Part shown: positions 22,549 through 34,536 of the stretch, one piece after another
Numbering within the stretch: the first letter of the stretch is position 1
How the letters are laid out: every line of letters starts with the position of its first letter
Position numbers and translations under genes: made by a program
The notes under the pieces: generated by a model
What the model saw: only the letters and a program-made list of their open reading frames with translations
Database searches by the model: none
What the model was told of the DNA's origin: nothing
Assembly (NCBI GenBank): GCA_035578905.1
Contig: JAQJVL010000047.1
Span: forward strand, 1,810,111 to 1,874,110
Length of the DNA: 64,000 nucleotides
Direction of reading: 5' to 3'
DNA from: Stictocephala bisonia
Taxonomy: Eukaryota; Arthropoda; Insecta; Hemiptera; Membracidae

Positions 22549-23580
22549 TAACTGTATAGTCTACCTGACCTCATTCTTCAAAGTCATCAAGTGGTGGGAA
22601 ACTGTTGTAAAACAATTGCTGACGTAAACTACTCAAAGTTATTATGATGTGTAACCCAAGTATGGTAGTTAACCTTCAGTAGTTAAGGCAGTTAACTGTT
22701 TAGTCTACCAGACATCAATCTTCATAGTCATCAAGTAGTGGGAAACTGTTGTAAAACAATTGCTAACGTAAACTACTCAAAGTTATTATGATGTGTACCC
22801 CGAGTATTGTAGTTATCCTTCAGTAGTTGTGGCAGTTAACTGTTTAGTCTACCAGACATCAATCTTCATAGTCATCAAGTAGTGGGAAACTGTTGTAAAA
22901 CAATTGATAACGTAAACTACTCAAAGTTATTATGATGTATACCCCGAGTATTGTAGTTATCCTTCAGTAGTTGTGGCAGTTAACTGTTTAGTCTACCAGA
23001 CATCAATCTTCATAGTCATCAAGTGGAGGGAAACTGTTGTAAAACAATTGCTGACGTAAACTACTCAAAGTTATTATGATGTGTACCCCGAGTATTGTAG
23101 TTATCCTTCAGTAAACCATCAGTAGTTGAGGCAGTTAACTGTTTAGTCTACCTGATCTCAATCTTCATAGTCATCAAGTGGAGGGAAACTGTTGTAAAAC
23201 AATTGATAACGTAAACTACTCAAAGTTATTATGATGTGTACCCCGAGTATTGTAGTTAACCTTCAGTAGTTGTGGCAGTTAACTGTTTAGTCTACCAGAC
23301 ATCAATCTTTATAGTCATCAAGTGGTGGGAAACTGTTGTAAAACAATTGATAACGTAAACTACTCAAAGTTATTATGATGTGTACCCCGAGTATTGTAGT
23401 TAACCTTCAGTAGTTGTGGCAGTTAACTGTTTAGTCTAACTGACATCAATCTTCATAGTCATCAAGTGGAGGGAAACTGTTTTAAAACAATTGATAACGT
23501 AAACTACTCAAAGTTATTATGATGTGTACCCCGAGTATTGTAGTTAACCTTCAGTAAACCATCAGTAGTTGAGACAGTAC
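22549..23580 (-). repeat. Array T, right (143/154-bp units, about 7 copies, inverted)
   Basis: Seven copies of catcaagtggtgggaaactg / catcaagtggagggaaactg are spaced about 143-160 bp. They form the reverse complement of the array at 15471-16192, with the same optional 11-bp segment (gtaaaccatca). Confidence 0.92.
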
Positions 23581-23599
23581 CTAAATATATATATATATG

Positions 23600-23770
23600 G
23601 CTGTTACAAAAATATAATATTTAAGAAAGATAGATTTATTTGTGTTCTTGTTTTCATATTTACATCAAACCTACAAACAGTTTATATATAACCATATAAA
23701 TATAGAGTTGTACATAATATACAAATCTGTAAATTTATATATATTTGTATATATATTTATATATATTTGT
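23600..23770. repeat. Partial third copy of the 24-kb palindrome arm
   Basis: Bases 23605-23690 (ttacaaaaatataatattta, gatttatttgtgttcttg, atgtaaatatga-complementary region) repeat the inner part of the palindrome arm in the same orientation as the left arm. They are followed by a ttatatatatttgta-rich stretch. Confidence 0.7.
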
Positions 23771-24240
23771 AAATTAATTTCATTCAAACAAAGCAATAAT
23801 GTTAAAAGTTTATCATCGGCATAACCAGTAAAAAACAAAAGAAAATGAAAACTTTTATGACTCTGTTTACGTCATTGGTAAGGTAAGGGTTACAAAAATA
23901 TAATATTTAAGAAACATAGATTTATTTGTGTTCTTGTTTTCATATTTACATCAAACTTACAAACTGTTTATATATATATATATAAATTTTTAGATTTATA
24001 TATATATATATATATAAACTGTTTGTAGGTTTGATGTAAATATGAAAACAAGAACACAAATAAATCTATCTTTCTTAAATATTATATTTTTGTAACCCTT
24101 ACCTTACCAATGACGTAAACAGAGTCATAAAAGTTTCATTTAAAATGATAACAGTTTTCATTTTCTTTTGTTTTTTACTGGTTATGCCGATGATAAACTT
24201 TTAACATTATTGCTTTGTTTGAATGAAATTAATTTACAAA
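23770..24240. repeat. Long palindrome (about 230-bp arms, TA-rich centre)
   Basis: The left arm (23770-23987) and right arm (about 24005-24240) are near-identical reverse complements. The main difference is a 21-bp stretch present only in the right arm around 24140 (tgttatcattttaaatgaaa on the minus strand). The centre is a tatata / aaatttttagattta loop. High arm identity implies recent formation or gene conversion. Confidence 0.9.
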
Positions 24241-24499
24241 TACATGTCCAGTAAAAGTGATTTTTTTTTTTTTTATTTTGATTTTTCTCCTTTGATTAAT
24301 CTTGGTCTAGTTCTCCCTTTTAATATATTCTAATGGTTCATGTGTGATTTCTAAATCATGTCTTTTAATGCAAGTAGGTGTTACAATTTTTGGTTATTCT
24401 AGTATCAAGATTGAGATATGATTGTAAAGTAAATATTGTCTAAAATTTCAAATATTACTTATCTTTTAAGTAAATATTAATATTTCCAGTACCTGTGTC

Positions 24500-24945
24500 T
24501 CACTTCTTTGTTATTAGCTGCGTGTCACAAATCTATGTTATTAGCTGTATGTCACACTTCTGTGTTATTGGCTGCGTGTCACACTTCTGTGTTGTTTGCT
24601 GCGTGTCATAACTCTGTGTTATTAGCTGCGTGTCACACTTCTGTGTTATTGGCTGCGTGTCACACTTCTAAGTTATTAGCTGCATGTCACACTTCTGTGT
24701 TATTAGCTGCGAGGCACACTTCTGTGTTATTGGTTTTATTTCAAACTTCTGTGTTATTGGCTACGTGTCACAACTCAGTGTTATTGGCTGCGTGTCACAC
24801 TTATGTGTTATTAGCTGCGTCACACTTCTGTGTTATTGGCTACGTGTCACACTTCTGTGTTATTAGCTGCGAGTCACAACTCTGTGATATTGGCTGCGTG
24901 TCACAATTATGTGTTATTAGCTACGTGTCACAACTCTGCTGACAT
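24500..24945 (+). repeat. 27-bp minisatellite (about 16 copies)
   Basis: The unit is gctgcgtgtcacacttctg followed by tgttatta, 27 bp. The divisibility by 3 creates the repetitive frame at 24508-24942, which I do not consider coding. Confidence 0.95.
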
Positions 24946-26560
24946 ACAGTTTTTTTAAACTTAAAATGTCAAGTCTGTTAATGGTTTTGTTTAAACAAAA
25001 ATATGTCCCTATGACAATAAATAAATTAGTATACAAGTGGTAAAAATATACTCTGCCAGTTTATTGTAACATAATAATATGTAGTTAAATATTATAGAGG
25101 TTCTCTATATAAATATTACAGTTATCTATTTGATTAATATTAATTAAAAGACATTTTTATAAATATAATAACTTAGTCCTAATTAGTTTGATTAAACTTT
25201 GCTCTAACTGATTTGATATTTAACGGTAATCGTAGTTTATATCGATCCTCGCTGACGATTTATTATATTATACTTTCACTTATCACCTGTAAATACTAAA
25301 CAATAAATAAATAAATACTCTATTACATTTAAAAATCAATGCTAATAAACAATATAATGTTATAATGGTAATAGTAAAATCTGATCTATCCATGTTTTTT
25401 CGTAATTTTAAGTCAAATATTAGGTATAGTATGAATGTAGGTTGGGTATATGGATTGCCTTTATAGTGGGATTACCAGCTGAAATCGATTTATTCCCAGA
25501 AAAGATCATGGATTAGTATTGCAGTAACAAACTTCAGCTTATGTTGTCATCTAAATCCACATGTTGCAAAACGTCTTTATTTATTGGCAACGTTGACAAG
25601 CTCAGGGACTAAGTAAATCCTTTATTTATTTTGGCTGTATCTCATATTTCATCATTGAAGGACAGTAATAGATAAAACCTAAAACAACTTATCGACGAGA
25701 GGGTTTAAATGTAAGAAATCTCTATTTCATGTACAAAGAAATACATCCTTAACACCTTGCATTCTATGAAACCTGTACAATATTTTTTAATTCTAATTCT
25801 AAATGATTTTCCGAATAAAATTATATCAACTTCAATTCATTCAGTGTTATCGCAGTATTTATATGTATGATCATAAATAAATTTCCAATTCTAAAACAAT
25901 CGACATATAAAAGTAAAAAATGCTATGATTTGAAGAAGAAATAATAAACCCGATTAGTGTTTACATCTTATAGCAATCGATCAAAACAAGTGAAGCTAAT
26001 AATAGTTCAAGTGTTGTGTAGATTGTTGGCAATTGGCTGCACTCTCGGTTCTCTTAATACTGACAAAGCGTCTGCTTTAATGGCTACCAACGGAGTAGAA
26101 ACTATTAGAGGAGTTTGGGAAGTAGATGTTGAGTGTAGTCAACGTCCGTATGTTGAATATAGAAGTGAACTAAATATCATTCCACACGTCATTAGCTGAA
26201 GATCATTCCAATTATGCGTGGTTCAGATTTCACGTAAGTAATAGTTAATACAATTATTTCCACCGTATTAACTATTTTTTATTTCATCCTCTTACTTCTT
26301 AAAAGTTCTTAGCCAAATATATTTGTACGTTTCAATGGATCAATTCATGACATATAAGTTTACATCCAATCATGTAAATCATGCAAACGCCTTAGTCTTC
26401 ATGTGTTGGTTTGGTAATGTTTTTATTAAATGAACCAAACGCATGATCTTGTGATTAAAATAACAAATTATTAATATATACTGTGTGGATAGTTTTGTCC
26501 CAAATATTACCATAGTAATCATTGTTATTGTCCAATCCTAAGTCGTCGATCGTAGAGATG
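24946..26560. other. Unassigned AT-rich DNA with one weak ORF
   Basis: The frame 25957-26199 (80 codons) is less AT-rich than its surroundings and has a non-repetitive composition, but no motif I recognise. Without homologues or splice signals I do not call it a gene. Confidence 0.4.
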
Positions 26561-26965
26561 GTGGTTATGAGGCGCGAATGAGTGTGATGAGTGTAGTTGA
26601 ACAAGTGTAGTAATTGTTACTAACTGAGGTCACTGTTCCTCATATAGAGTCATGTATTAATAATCATCAGACAGGGCAGCTAAGGGACCAACAGTTTTAC
26701 AAGAAATCCGAATCACGTAGTGTTGGTCTGATTTTCAGCTGATTAAAAAGCCTGATGATACTCAATTATCTTTCGTAAACAACATCCGGACCCAGACACG
26801 GTCATCATAGACTTAACTAGTAGTGTCCACTTTAATGGTAACCATAGAGTGGACGCCATGTCGGTATGAGGTGGATTGAGCCACAAGTCACCTACACTCC
26901 ACAACACTCTGTCCCGAAGTAACTGCGTTGCAGCACTGTGCCACTAGTGTCGACATGAATTGTAC
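26560..26965 (-). mobile_element. Dimeric tRNA-SINE-like dispersed repeat, copy 1
   Basis: It is homologous to 45890-46372. Shared blocks are gagtgtgatgagtgtagt, ttgttactaactgaggtc, gggcagctaagggacc, cacgtagtgttggtctgatt, agtggacgccatgtcggtat and cactgtgccactagtg. On the minus strand one end reads as an A-box-like head (agtggcacagtgctg). An inner block resembles a second tRNA with a T-arm. The copy is more diverged than that at 46 kb. Confidence 0.6.
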
Positions 26966-29470
26966 CGTTCAAGTGAAAAGACAAAACAGTGATGATAGAT
27001 GAATGGACCACAAAATTGTCATAGAAAATAAAGTCCTTAAAAGATGAAAGAAAATACATTCCAAGATATAGTGACTATATTTGCTCATTAGATAAATATT
27101 CTGCGATCAGCAGAACCAAGACGTCGGAGAGCGAACTGATCCAACTCTACAAACATGGAGCTTACAGATATCACTATTTACATTGACACTTTCCCACGTC
27201 GTATTTGCAGTTTGTGTATTGTGTTTGAGAAATGTCGATCGCCTTCGTGTGACAAATATCAATCATCAAATAGTAATTCTACTACATAAGTTCTCAGAAA
27301 CAGTAATGTATTGGAATAACTAAAAATCTATGGAAAAAACTGTTAAAAGCAGCATTCTTCTGAGAATGATGGGTGGTGAGAATCTGCGTGTACCGTCTGT
27401 ACATGTAGGTTTTCTATATATTTTGAACTTGAAATTGCTTTTATAATTTGTTATATTTATATCTAATAAATTCATAGCATTTTTTCTTTCCTTCTCCAAA
27501 GTGAATGTTACGTGTTTGTGCTACATAAATAACCATTCAATAAAACCGACTTTCTGGTACAACCATTAAATAAAACAATGGTATCATCCACATACCTGTC
27601 ATTAAATATTATTTTGCCAATATAATGGTTGGCATCAGTAAGTAATTTATTGTTTTCAATATAATTTCAAAATATTTCTACTAAAATGCTAGAGAGGAGA
27701 AGCTCATTGCTAAATCTTCTTTCTTGTAGTAAGAATCATTTTGGAGTTTAAAATAGTATAGTTTCAAAACTATTCTGCAATGGTGATATTGTTTCTATTG
27801 CATTTATTGCTTGTAAAGGCAAATTTGAATTGTTTTGAAGATTCTTTTTTAATCAATAAAAATAATTAAATAAAAGAGTCTGTGTAGCTCAAATATTCCT
27901 TGCAATACAAATACCCTCCAATAAAAATAGTGATTGATTTAAATCCACACTGTGGTTGTCTGAGAAACTCAGAACAAAATGTAACACAATATAATTGAAG
28001 TCTATTATAAACATATATAGTCTATTTTAACGTGCTCCACCATGAGTGTCATTCTGCTAGTGATCATTCAGTTTAGTGGTTTAGAGTTATTTCCTAAATA
28101 GGACCACCAATAAACACTTCTGACCAGGAATGTGGCTGGTAATTGATTTCATTCTGATGACGTAGCCACATGTGGAATGGTGACATCCAATAGGCCTGGT
28201 AAGTAAGATAATTAAATTCACCTTCATCATATCCATCCACGGTTATACATAACAACATCTAAAGAATATTCAAAAACAGACACCATAATAGATCCAATCA
28301 TCCAACTTGAAAATAATATCGATCAACCGTCTAAAGATAACGGATAATAAAAGTGTATCTACTAACTGAACAATACAAAAAGGAAATATATACTTAATTA
28401 ATATAACACATGATTATTGATCGGAGAAAACCTTCAAAACCTTTTAACAACTCAGAAAAAATTTGAACTGCCTACAAAGCTATAAATATATATAGATCCC
28501 AAAAAGTGTTTTAAAATATTCTATACAATTGTTAAGTCATCACTTATACTCAAAATCATACTATAAATAGAAATTTATCTTAATTTATGGAAAAAATAAC
28601 ATATTTGTTTTTAATTTTAATTTAAAAACATGTATTTAATATCTTTTGTTTATTATCCTACAAAATGTTATCTTACATTCTACTAATCACGGAAAACATG
28701 TCATTCCTTATAAGTAAATAATATGCTGACGTTGTACTAAATGTCTTGAAGGCCACAGGATACTGAAATATATTTTTTTTTACTTAAAGATTTTGTTACT
28801 TGGAAAATAATTGTATAAACCTATAATATAATATTCAGATAACAAATTCAATAAAACCCTTTAAGAGTTTAAGCGAACTAAAACTAAAATACAATAGCTT
28901 TTAATATTAAGTTCGATTATTTTCTAAAATTTTACAAAGATTAATAAACTAGTCAAATATTATACATTTTAATGCCTACAGTATGTAAGAGACTTTTTTT
29001 TGTTTTCAATTTTTTTTAAGTGGCATTATATTTATTACATTTTTACTGTGTTTGATGTTAATAAGATGAAGGGTTACAACAATATTGTTTTAAAAAATAT
29101 AATATTTTTAAAACACACATACACACGCAATAATTTGAATAAACATAGTTCAAAAGCGTCTGTATAATTAGTTAGGTGTAAAAGAGTTTCCATATTCATA
29201 AATAACTGACACACAGCCCTGCTGGGACTGGGGTTGATTTAATGAGTTAGGTGTCATGTTAATGAACAATATGTTAATGACTACCTCTTTGAATACTGAA
29301 ATATTTATTTGGGTTGAAATGCTTAGTTAGTTTTAAAAGAAATTAAATTCGTTAGTGAGTCCTGACTATTAAACAATGTGTGTATTTTTTATATTTATTT
29401 AAATCTTCACTCTTTACTTCACATCTGTCCGCAATGTGGTGCATTAAATGTATTAAAAAAATAAATAAAT
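26966..29470. other. Unassigned AT-rich DNA
   Basis: No coding, RNA or repeat signal that I can support over about 2.5 kb. Confidence 0.5.
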
Positions 29471-29473
29471 TTT

Positions 29474-29548
29474 AACTCAGTTGAGGATTTGAACCTTGGA
29501 CCTTGTCCTCCGCAGTCAGAAACATTAGTCACTGAGTCACCACTGTTA
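29474..29548 (-). mobile_element. tRNA-like SINE head, copy 1
   Basis: The minus strand reads gtggtgactcagtgactaat, then a ctgcggaggacaaggtccaa stretch, then ggttcaaatcctc. These are A-box (TGACTCAGTGA) and B-box (GGTTCAAATCC) matches about 35 bases apart. The same structure with a better A-box occurs at 44322-44405. It lacks full tRNA acceptor pairing, so a tRNA-derived SINE or tRNA pseudogene is more likely than a functional tRNA. Confidence 0.6.
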
Positions 29549-29867
29549 TATTTAATTGTTTTTTTTAAATAACATAGAGATATAATAAAACATATGCATT
29601 ATATTGAAGTAAGCATAAATCACATAAATAATATCTAGAACACCGCTTAACCCAATAATCCATACCCCTCCGTTCTACAGTTGTAAATTAACGTTCTACT
29701 GTCAAAAGCTGTCAATCACATGAGCGCACAAGTCTTCTACAGAAAATTTCCTCTGTTTTGTTTTCATTACTTTACATACCGAAATATATTTGTTCCAACA
29801 AGTTGTTTAGGTGTATTGTCAACCCAGCTGACATTTTATATTTAAGGACAGGAACCGTTTCACAAGC

Positions 29868-30118
29868 ACAACCCACCCGCCCACCCATACACGTACAGTG
29901 GTATTAACCCACCCGCCCACCCATACACGTACAGTGGTATTGATCCACCGCCCACCCATACACGTACAGTGGTATTGACCCCCCGCCAACCCATACACGT
30001 ACAGTGGTATTGACCCACCCGCCCACCCATACACGTACAGTGGTATTGATCCACCGCCCACCCATACACGTACAGTGGTATTGACCCCCCGCCAACCCAT
30101 ACACGTACAGTGGTATTG
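29868..30118 (+). repeat. 36-bp minisatellite, locus 1
   Basis: The unit is gtggtattgacccacccgcc followed by cacccatacacgtaca, about 35-36 bp, repeated seven times. It is the same family as at 30222, 30416, 53041 and 62465. Confidence 0.93.
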
Positions 30119-30221
30119 GACAATGTTATAATTTGTCCATTTTAACAATACCAATGAAATTTAAAAATAGATTTGATGAATGGCATATCATTATTTATCC
30201 ATGATTTACTTTAATTTCCTT

Positions 30222-30385
30222 TACCCACCCGCCCACCCATACAGGTTCAGTGGCATTGATCCAGCCGCCCGCCCATACAGTACAGTGACATTGACCCACC
30301 CGTCTACCCATACACGTACAGTGGTGATGACCCACCTGCCCATACACGTACAGTGGCATTGACAAATAACCTAACCTACCCATAC
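30222..30385 (+). repeat. 36-bp minisatellite, locus 2
   Basis: About four degenerate units of the cccacccatacacgtacagtg family, in the same orientation as locus 1. The locus ends close to the inverted locus 3. Confidence 0.88.
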
Positions 30386-30415
30386 ACAGATATACCCATA
30401 CAGAGTGGTATTACC

Positions 30416-30717
30416 ATTGCACGTGTATGGGTGGGTGGGTGGGTCAATACTACTGCACGTGTATATTCAATACTACTGCACGTGTATGGGTGGGTGGGTT
30501 AATACCACTGCACGTGTATGGGTGGGTGGGTGGGTCATTACCACTGTACATGTATGGGTGGACGTGTGGGTCATTACCACTGTACATGTATGGGTGGGCA
30601 GGTGGGTCATTACCACTGTACATGTATGGGTGGGCGGGTGGGTCATTACCACTATACGTGTATGAGTGGGCGGGTGGGTCATTACCACTGTACGTGTATG
30701 GGTGGGCGGGTAGGTCA
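30416..30717 (-). repeat. 36-bp minisatellite, locus 3 (inverted)
   Basis: About eight units of gtgggtcattaccactgtac atgtatgggtgggcgg, the reverse complement of the family at 29868-30385. The opposite orientations face each other across about 30 bp. Confidence 0.92.
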
Positions 30718-30719
30718 TT

Positions 30720-32362
30720 TGCCCTTTGAATAGTACCCTTTGAATAGTACATGCCAACATCGTGCCCTCTGAGTAGTGTACAAAGCCCAATAAATTATGG
30801 CATGTAAGCCCTTCCAGTGTTAACATACTATATGAACGTTGTGTAGTACAAATAGCCTTCGTATAGGTAATGACAACAACGTGCCTTTAAGGCTTGTAAA
30901 AGGATAAATACATGACGGCATGTAAGCGCCTGTGGTGTTTCATAGGACATGAACGTTGTGTAGTACAAATAGCCTTCGTATAGGTTATGACAACAACGTG
31001 CCTTTGAGGCTTGTAAAAGGATAAATACATGACGGCATGTAAGCGCCTGTGGTGTTTCATAGGACATGAACGTTGTGTAGTACAAATAGCCTTCGTATAG
31101 GTGATTATAACAACGTGCCTTTAAGGCTTGTAAAAGGATAAATACATGACGGCATGTAAGCGCCTGTGGTGTTTCATAGGACATGAACGTTGTGTAGTAC
31201 AAATAGCCTTCGTATAGGTTATGACAACAACGTGCCTTTAAGGCTTGTAAAAGGATAAATACATGACGGCATGTAAGCGCCTGTGGTGTTTCATAGGACA
31301 TGAACGTTGTGTAGTACAAATAGCCTTCGTATAGGTTATGACAACAACGTGCCTTTAAGGCTTGTAAAAGGATAAATACATGACGGCATGTAAGTGCCTG
31401 TGGTGTTTCATAGGACATGAACGTTGTGTAGTACAAATAGCCTTCGTATAGGTTATGACAACAACGTGCCTTTGAGGCTTGTAAAAGGATAAATACATGA
31501 CGGCATGTAAGCGCCTGTGGTGTTACATAGGACATGAACGTTGTGTAGTACAAATAGCCTTCGTATAGGTTATGACAACAACGTGCCTTTGAGGCTTGTA
31601 AAATGAAAAATACATGACGGCATGTAAGCGCCTGTGGTGTTTCATAGGACATGAACGTTGTGTAGTACAAATAGCCTTCGTATAGGTGATTACAACAACG
31701 TGCCTTTGAGGCTTGTAAAAGGATAAATACATGATGACATGTAAGCGCCTGTGGTGTTTCATAGGACATGAACGTTGTGTAGTACAAATAGCCTTCGTAT
31801 AGGTGATTACAACAACGTGCCTTTGAGGCTTGTAAAAGGATAAATACATGACGACATGTAAGCGCCTGTGGTGTTTAATAGGACATGAACGTTGTGTAGT
31901 ACAAATAGCCTTCGTATAGGTTATGACAACAACGTGCCTTTGAGGCTTGTAAAAGGATAAATACATGACGGCATGTAAGCGCCTGTGGTGTTTCATAGGA
32001 CATGAACGTTGTGTAGTACAAATAGCCTTCGTATAGGTGATTACAACAACGTGCCTTTGAGGCTTGTAAAAGGATAAATACATGATGACATGTAAGCGCC
32101 TGTGGTGTTTCATAGGACATGAACGTTGTGTAGTACAAATAGCCTTCGTATAGGTGATTACAACAACGTGCCTTTGAGGCTTGTAAAAGGATAAATACAT
32201 GATGGCATGTAAGCCCTTGTGGTGTTTACATAGGACATGAACGTTGTGTAGTACAAATAGCCTTCGTATAGGTTATGACAACAACGTACCTTTGAGGCTT
32301 GTAAAAGGATAAATACATGACGGCATGTAAGCCCTTGTGGTGTTTACATAGGACATGAACAG
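30720..32362. repeat. 117-bp satellite (about 13-14 copies)
   Basis: The landmark gaacgttgtgtagtac recurs at 30834, 30951 and 31068 and onward every 117 bp. The first unit (30720-30833) is clearly diverged and the last is truncated after aggacatgaac. The unit length of 39 codons creates three long repetitive minus-strand frames (30828-31787, 31523-32200, 31875-32138) that are artefacts. Confidence 0.96.
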
Positions 32363-32604
32363 TTCTAGCAACATTTTCTTACTAGCGTATTTGTAGGATT
32401 AATGTTACTATCTTGCTATCCTAGACAACAAAATGCTAAGAAAAATGTTATATCGAGTAATTTTATAATAATAATAAATAATTTGATGTAAAAAATATTT
32501 ATTTTAAGGATGAATAGTAAATGGAACGTTAAATTTATAGGAAATATTTGTCACGGTGCTATAAATAGAATATAACTGTTATAACTGTTTACCAATCGTA
32601 TTTA

Positions 32605-32606
<2 letters not shown>

Positions 32607-32651
<45 letters not shown>
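32607..32651. repeat. (AT)n microsatellite
   Basis: An uninterrupted alternating AT tract of about 45 bp at the 3' boundary of the Penelope-like fragment. Confidence 0.97.
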
Positions 32652-32653
<2 letters not shown>

Positions 32654-32942
32654 GGATGTAAAAAATTCAAACGGAATACCTTAACATGTTTTATTTAAAT
32701 TGATTCTCACAACATGTTTTAACTTTGTGGACATTTTCAAGTGTAAATTAAATAATAAAATTAAGTATATAATAATTCTTTAAATACAACTGTAAAATAT
32801 GTGGTTTTTATAAATATTGATGAATATAGATAAGTTGGTCATATTTTTTAATTATAATTTTGAATGTTTTGAATCTTATAAAAAATTGGGTTTGTATAAT
32901 TGATTTGTATGTTCAGTATGTTCACTGGATTTTCTTGTTGTG

Positions 32943-33027
<85 letters not shown>

Positions 33028-33360
33028 ATTCTACTGTTGCATTCATTTTCTTTCCCTTTTTCATAAAATTTAATATTTTCATATTTTCTTCGATTTTTGT
33101 TTACGTGTGGTCTGTAGAGAGCAAGTGTTCTGCGAATGTGGATTTCATTGTGGTTGCGTTAGAGCTTCTGAGAGCTTTTATGTGTTCTTGAAAGCGTGTT
33201 TTTAGTGGTCTTCCAGTTTGTCCAATATAATTGTACATACTGTGATAAATTCTACATTGGACAAACTGGATTCTATATATTGTGTGGTGATTTGAGTTTT
33301 GAACTTCTAGAGTAATAAAATAAGCTATTTTACCTTTCTTATACTTAAACAATTTTTATC
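32652..33360 (-). mobile_element. Penelope-like retroelement fragment (GIY-YIG end and 3' tail)
   Basis: On the minus strand the frame 33352-33101 contains YNYIGQTGRPLKTRFQEHIK and TFAEHLLSTDH. This is the GIY-YIG nuclease domain typical of Penelope-like elements (YIGxTGR...RxxEH...SxxAxHL...H). The tail to 32652 includes ttgaaaatgtccacaaagtt and aaaacatgttgtgag, similar to the terminal repeat of this class. A (TA)n tract (32944-33024) interrupts it. A 12-bp inverted repeat (agtttgtccaat at 33215 / attggacaaact at 33256) overlaps the IGQT codons and suggests a local rearrangement. No RT remains. Confidence 0.75.
32944..33024. repeat. (TA)n microsatellite
   Basis: About 80 bp of pure TA dinucleotide inside the Penelope-like fragment. 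It generates spurious IYIY frames on both strands. Confidence 0.97.
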
Positions 33361-34536
33361 CTCTTATTAATTGCTGAATGTTTATGTTTTTTACCACAAA
33401 ATATTTCTGATAAAATACAAAAATAATGAAATTTTGACAGCTAAACTAGTTTCTACACAATATTGTATTATGGAACCTTTTTATTTTTTAAGATATAGCC
33501 TTAAATACAATCCTTAAATACTAACAAAATTCAATACTAAAAAAATTCAACTTCCCCAAATACTTCCAGAGAAAGACATAGGTTTAACGCTAGTTGACAG
33601 CTGTTAGACAACAAAACTTATCGACAAACTACTGAGTTCTCTCCAGTTGCCTTTCGGAATCCTTAGTTAGTCGTTAATTGTGTAATAAAACACAAAAGTT
33701 GTAATTCTATATATTGTTTAATGTATTGAATACAGCATAAGTAAATTAAATATACAATGAAGAGTAGGTTAAAAATATGTATTTGGTACGTATTAAAATG
33801 AATTTAAAAATGACAAGTAATGACAATTTTTACATGATATATGATGTGGCGATGCATGACAAGCATTACAAACGGTCGGCAATTTCTTGGTTATTCACTA
33901 CGCATTACAAATGGTCAAACTTGAAATCGTACACATATGAAACGCAAGTAAATTCTATTACAATTATCTCTCAGCAAAATGTATCCTATTTTAAAGCTTA
34001 CTACTGAAACAAAACATTCGAATAGCAGAACCTTCTTGACCTCACCATACCTATAACAGACTTATTATTCATTGGTAAGACGCCGGTTCTCGAGATATGG
34101 GCGAACATCAGGAGTGAAAGAGTATAATGAGTGTTGTCATTGTTACTAACTAAGGTCGACTGTATCTCAGAAAGAGCTATTTATTAATATCCTAAATAAA
34201 TCATCCATTATCACATTTATTATCTGCATTTCTGAATAATACATAGACTACTGAAGACCATCCTAAACAAAAATTGTTTCAAAATGAACTCACATCATCA
34301 AACGAATCCCTTTCGATAACGGACACCAACTATTTGTGACTGATGACCAGATCTGGATATAATCAGACTTAAAGTGGATACAATACACTTTTAACTTAAA
34401 GTGACTTAGTAGCCTTCATGTACTAGTTATTCATGACCATTCATTATACTGTACTGCTTATGCCGATTACACTCCACCGGACAGTACATGTTCATAGGGC
34501 CCTACAGTTGAGGTAGTAGGCAGGGGACATCCACTA
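33361..34536. other. Unassigned DNA with a partial SINE-like repeat
   Basis: Bases 34095-34190 (gagtataatgagtgttgt, tgttactaactaaggtc, ctcagaaagagctatttatt) match the dispersed repeat at 26560 and 45890. The rest has no supported feature. Confidence 0.5.

Noticed and set aside
25957..26199. 80-codon plus-strand ORF as a host exon
   Set aside because: Composition is plausible but there is no recognisable motif, partner exon or homologue that I can name. Chance is not excluded.
30828..32200. 319- and 225-residue minus-strand ORFs
   Set aside because: Pure products of the 117-bp satellite, with two different frames simultaneously open over the same DNA.
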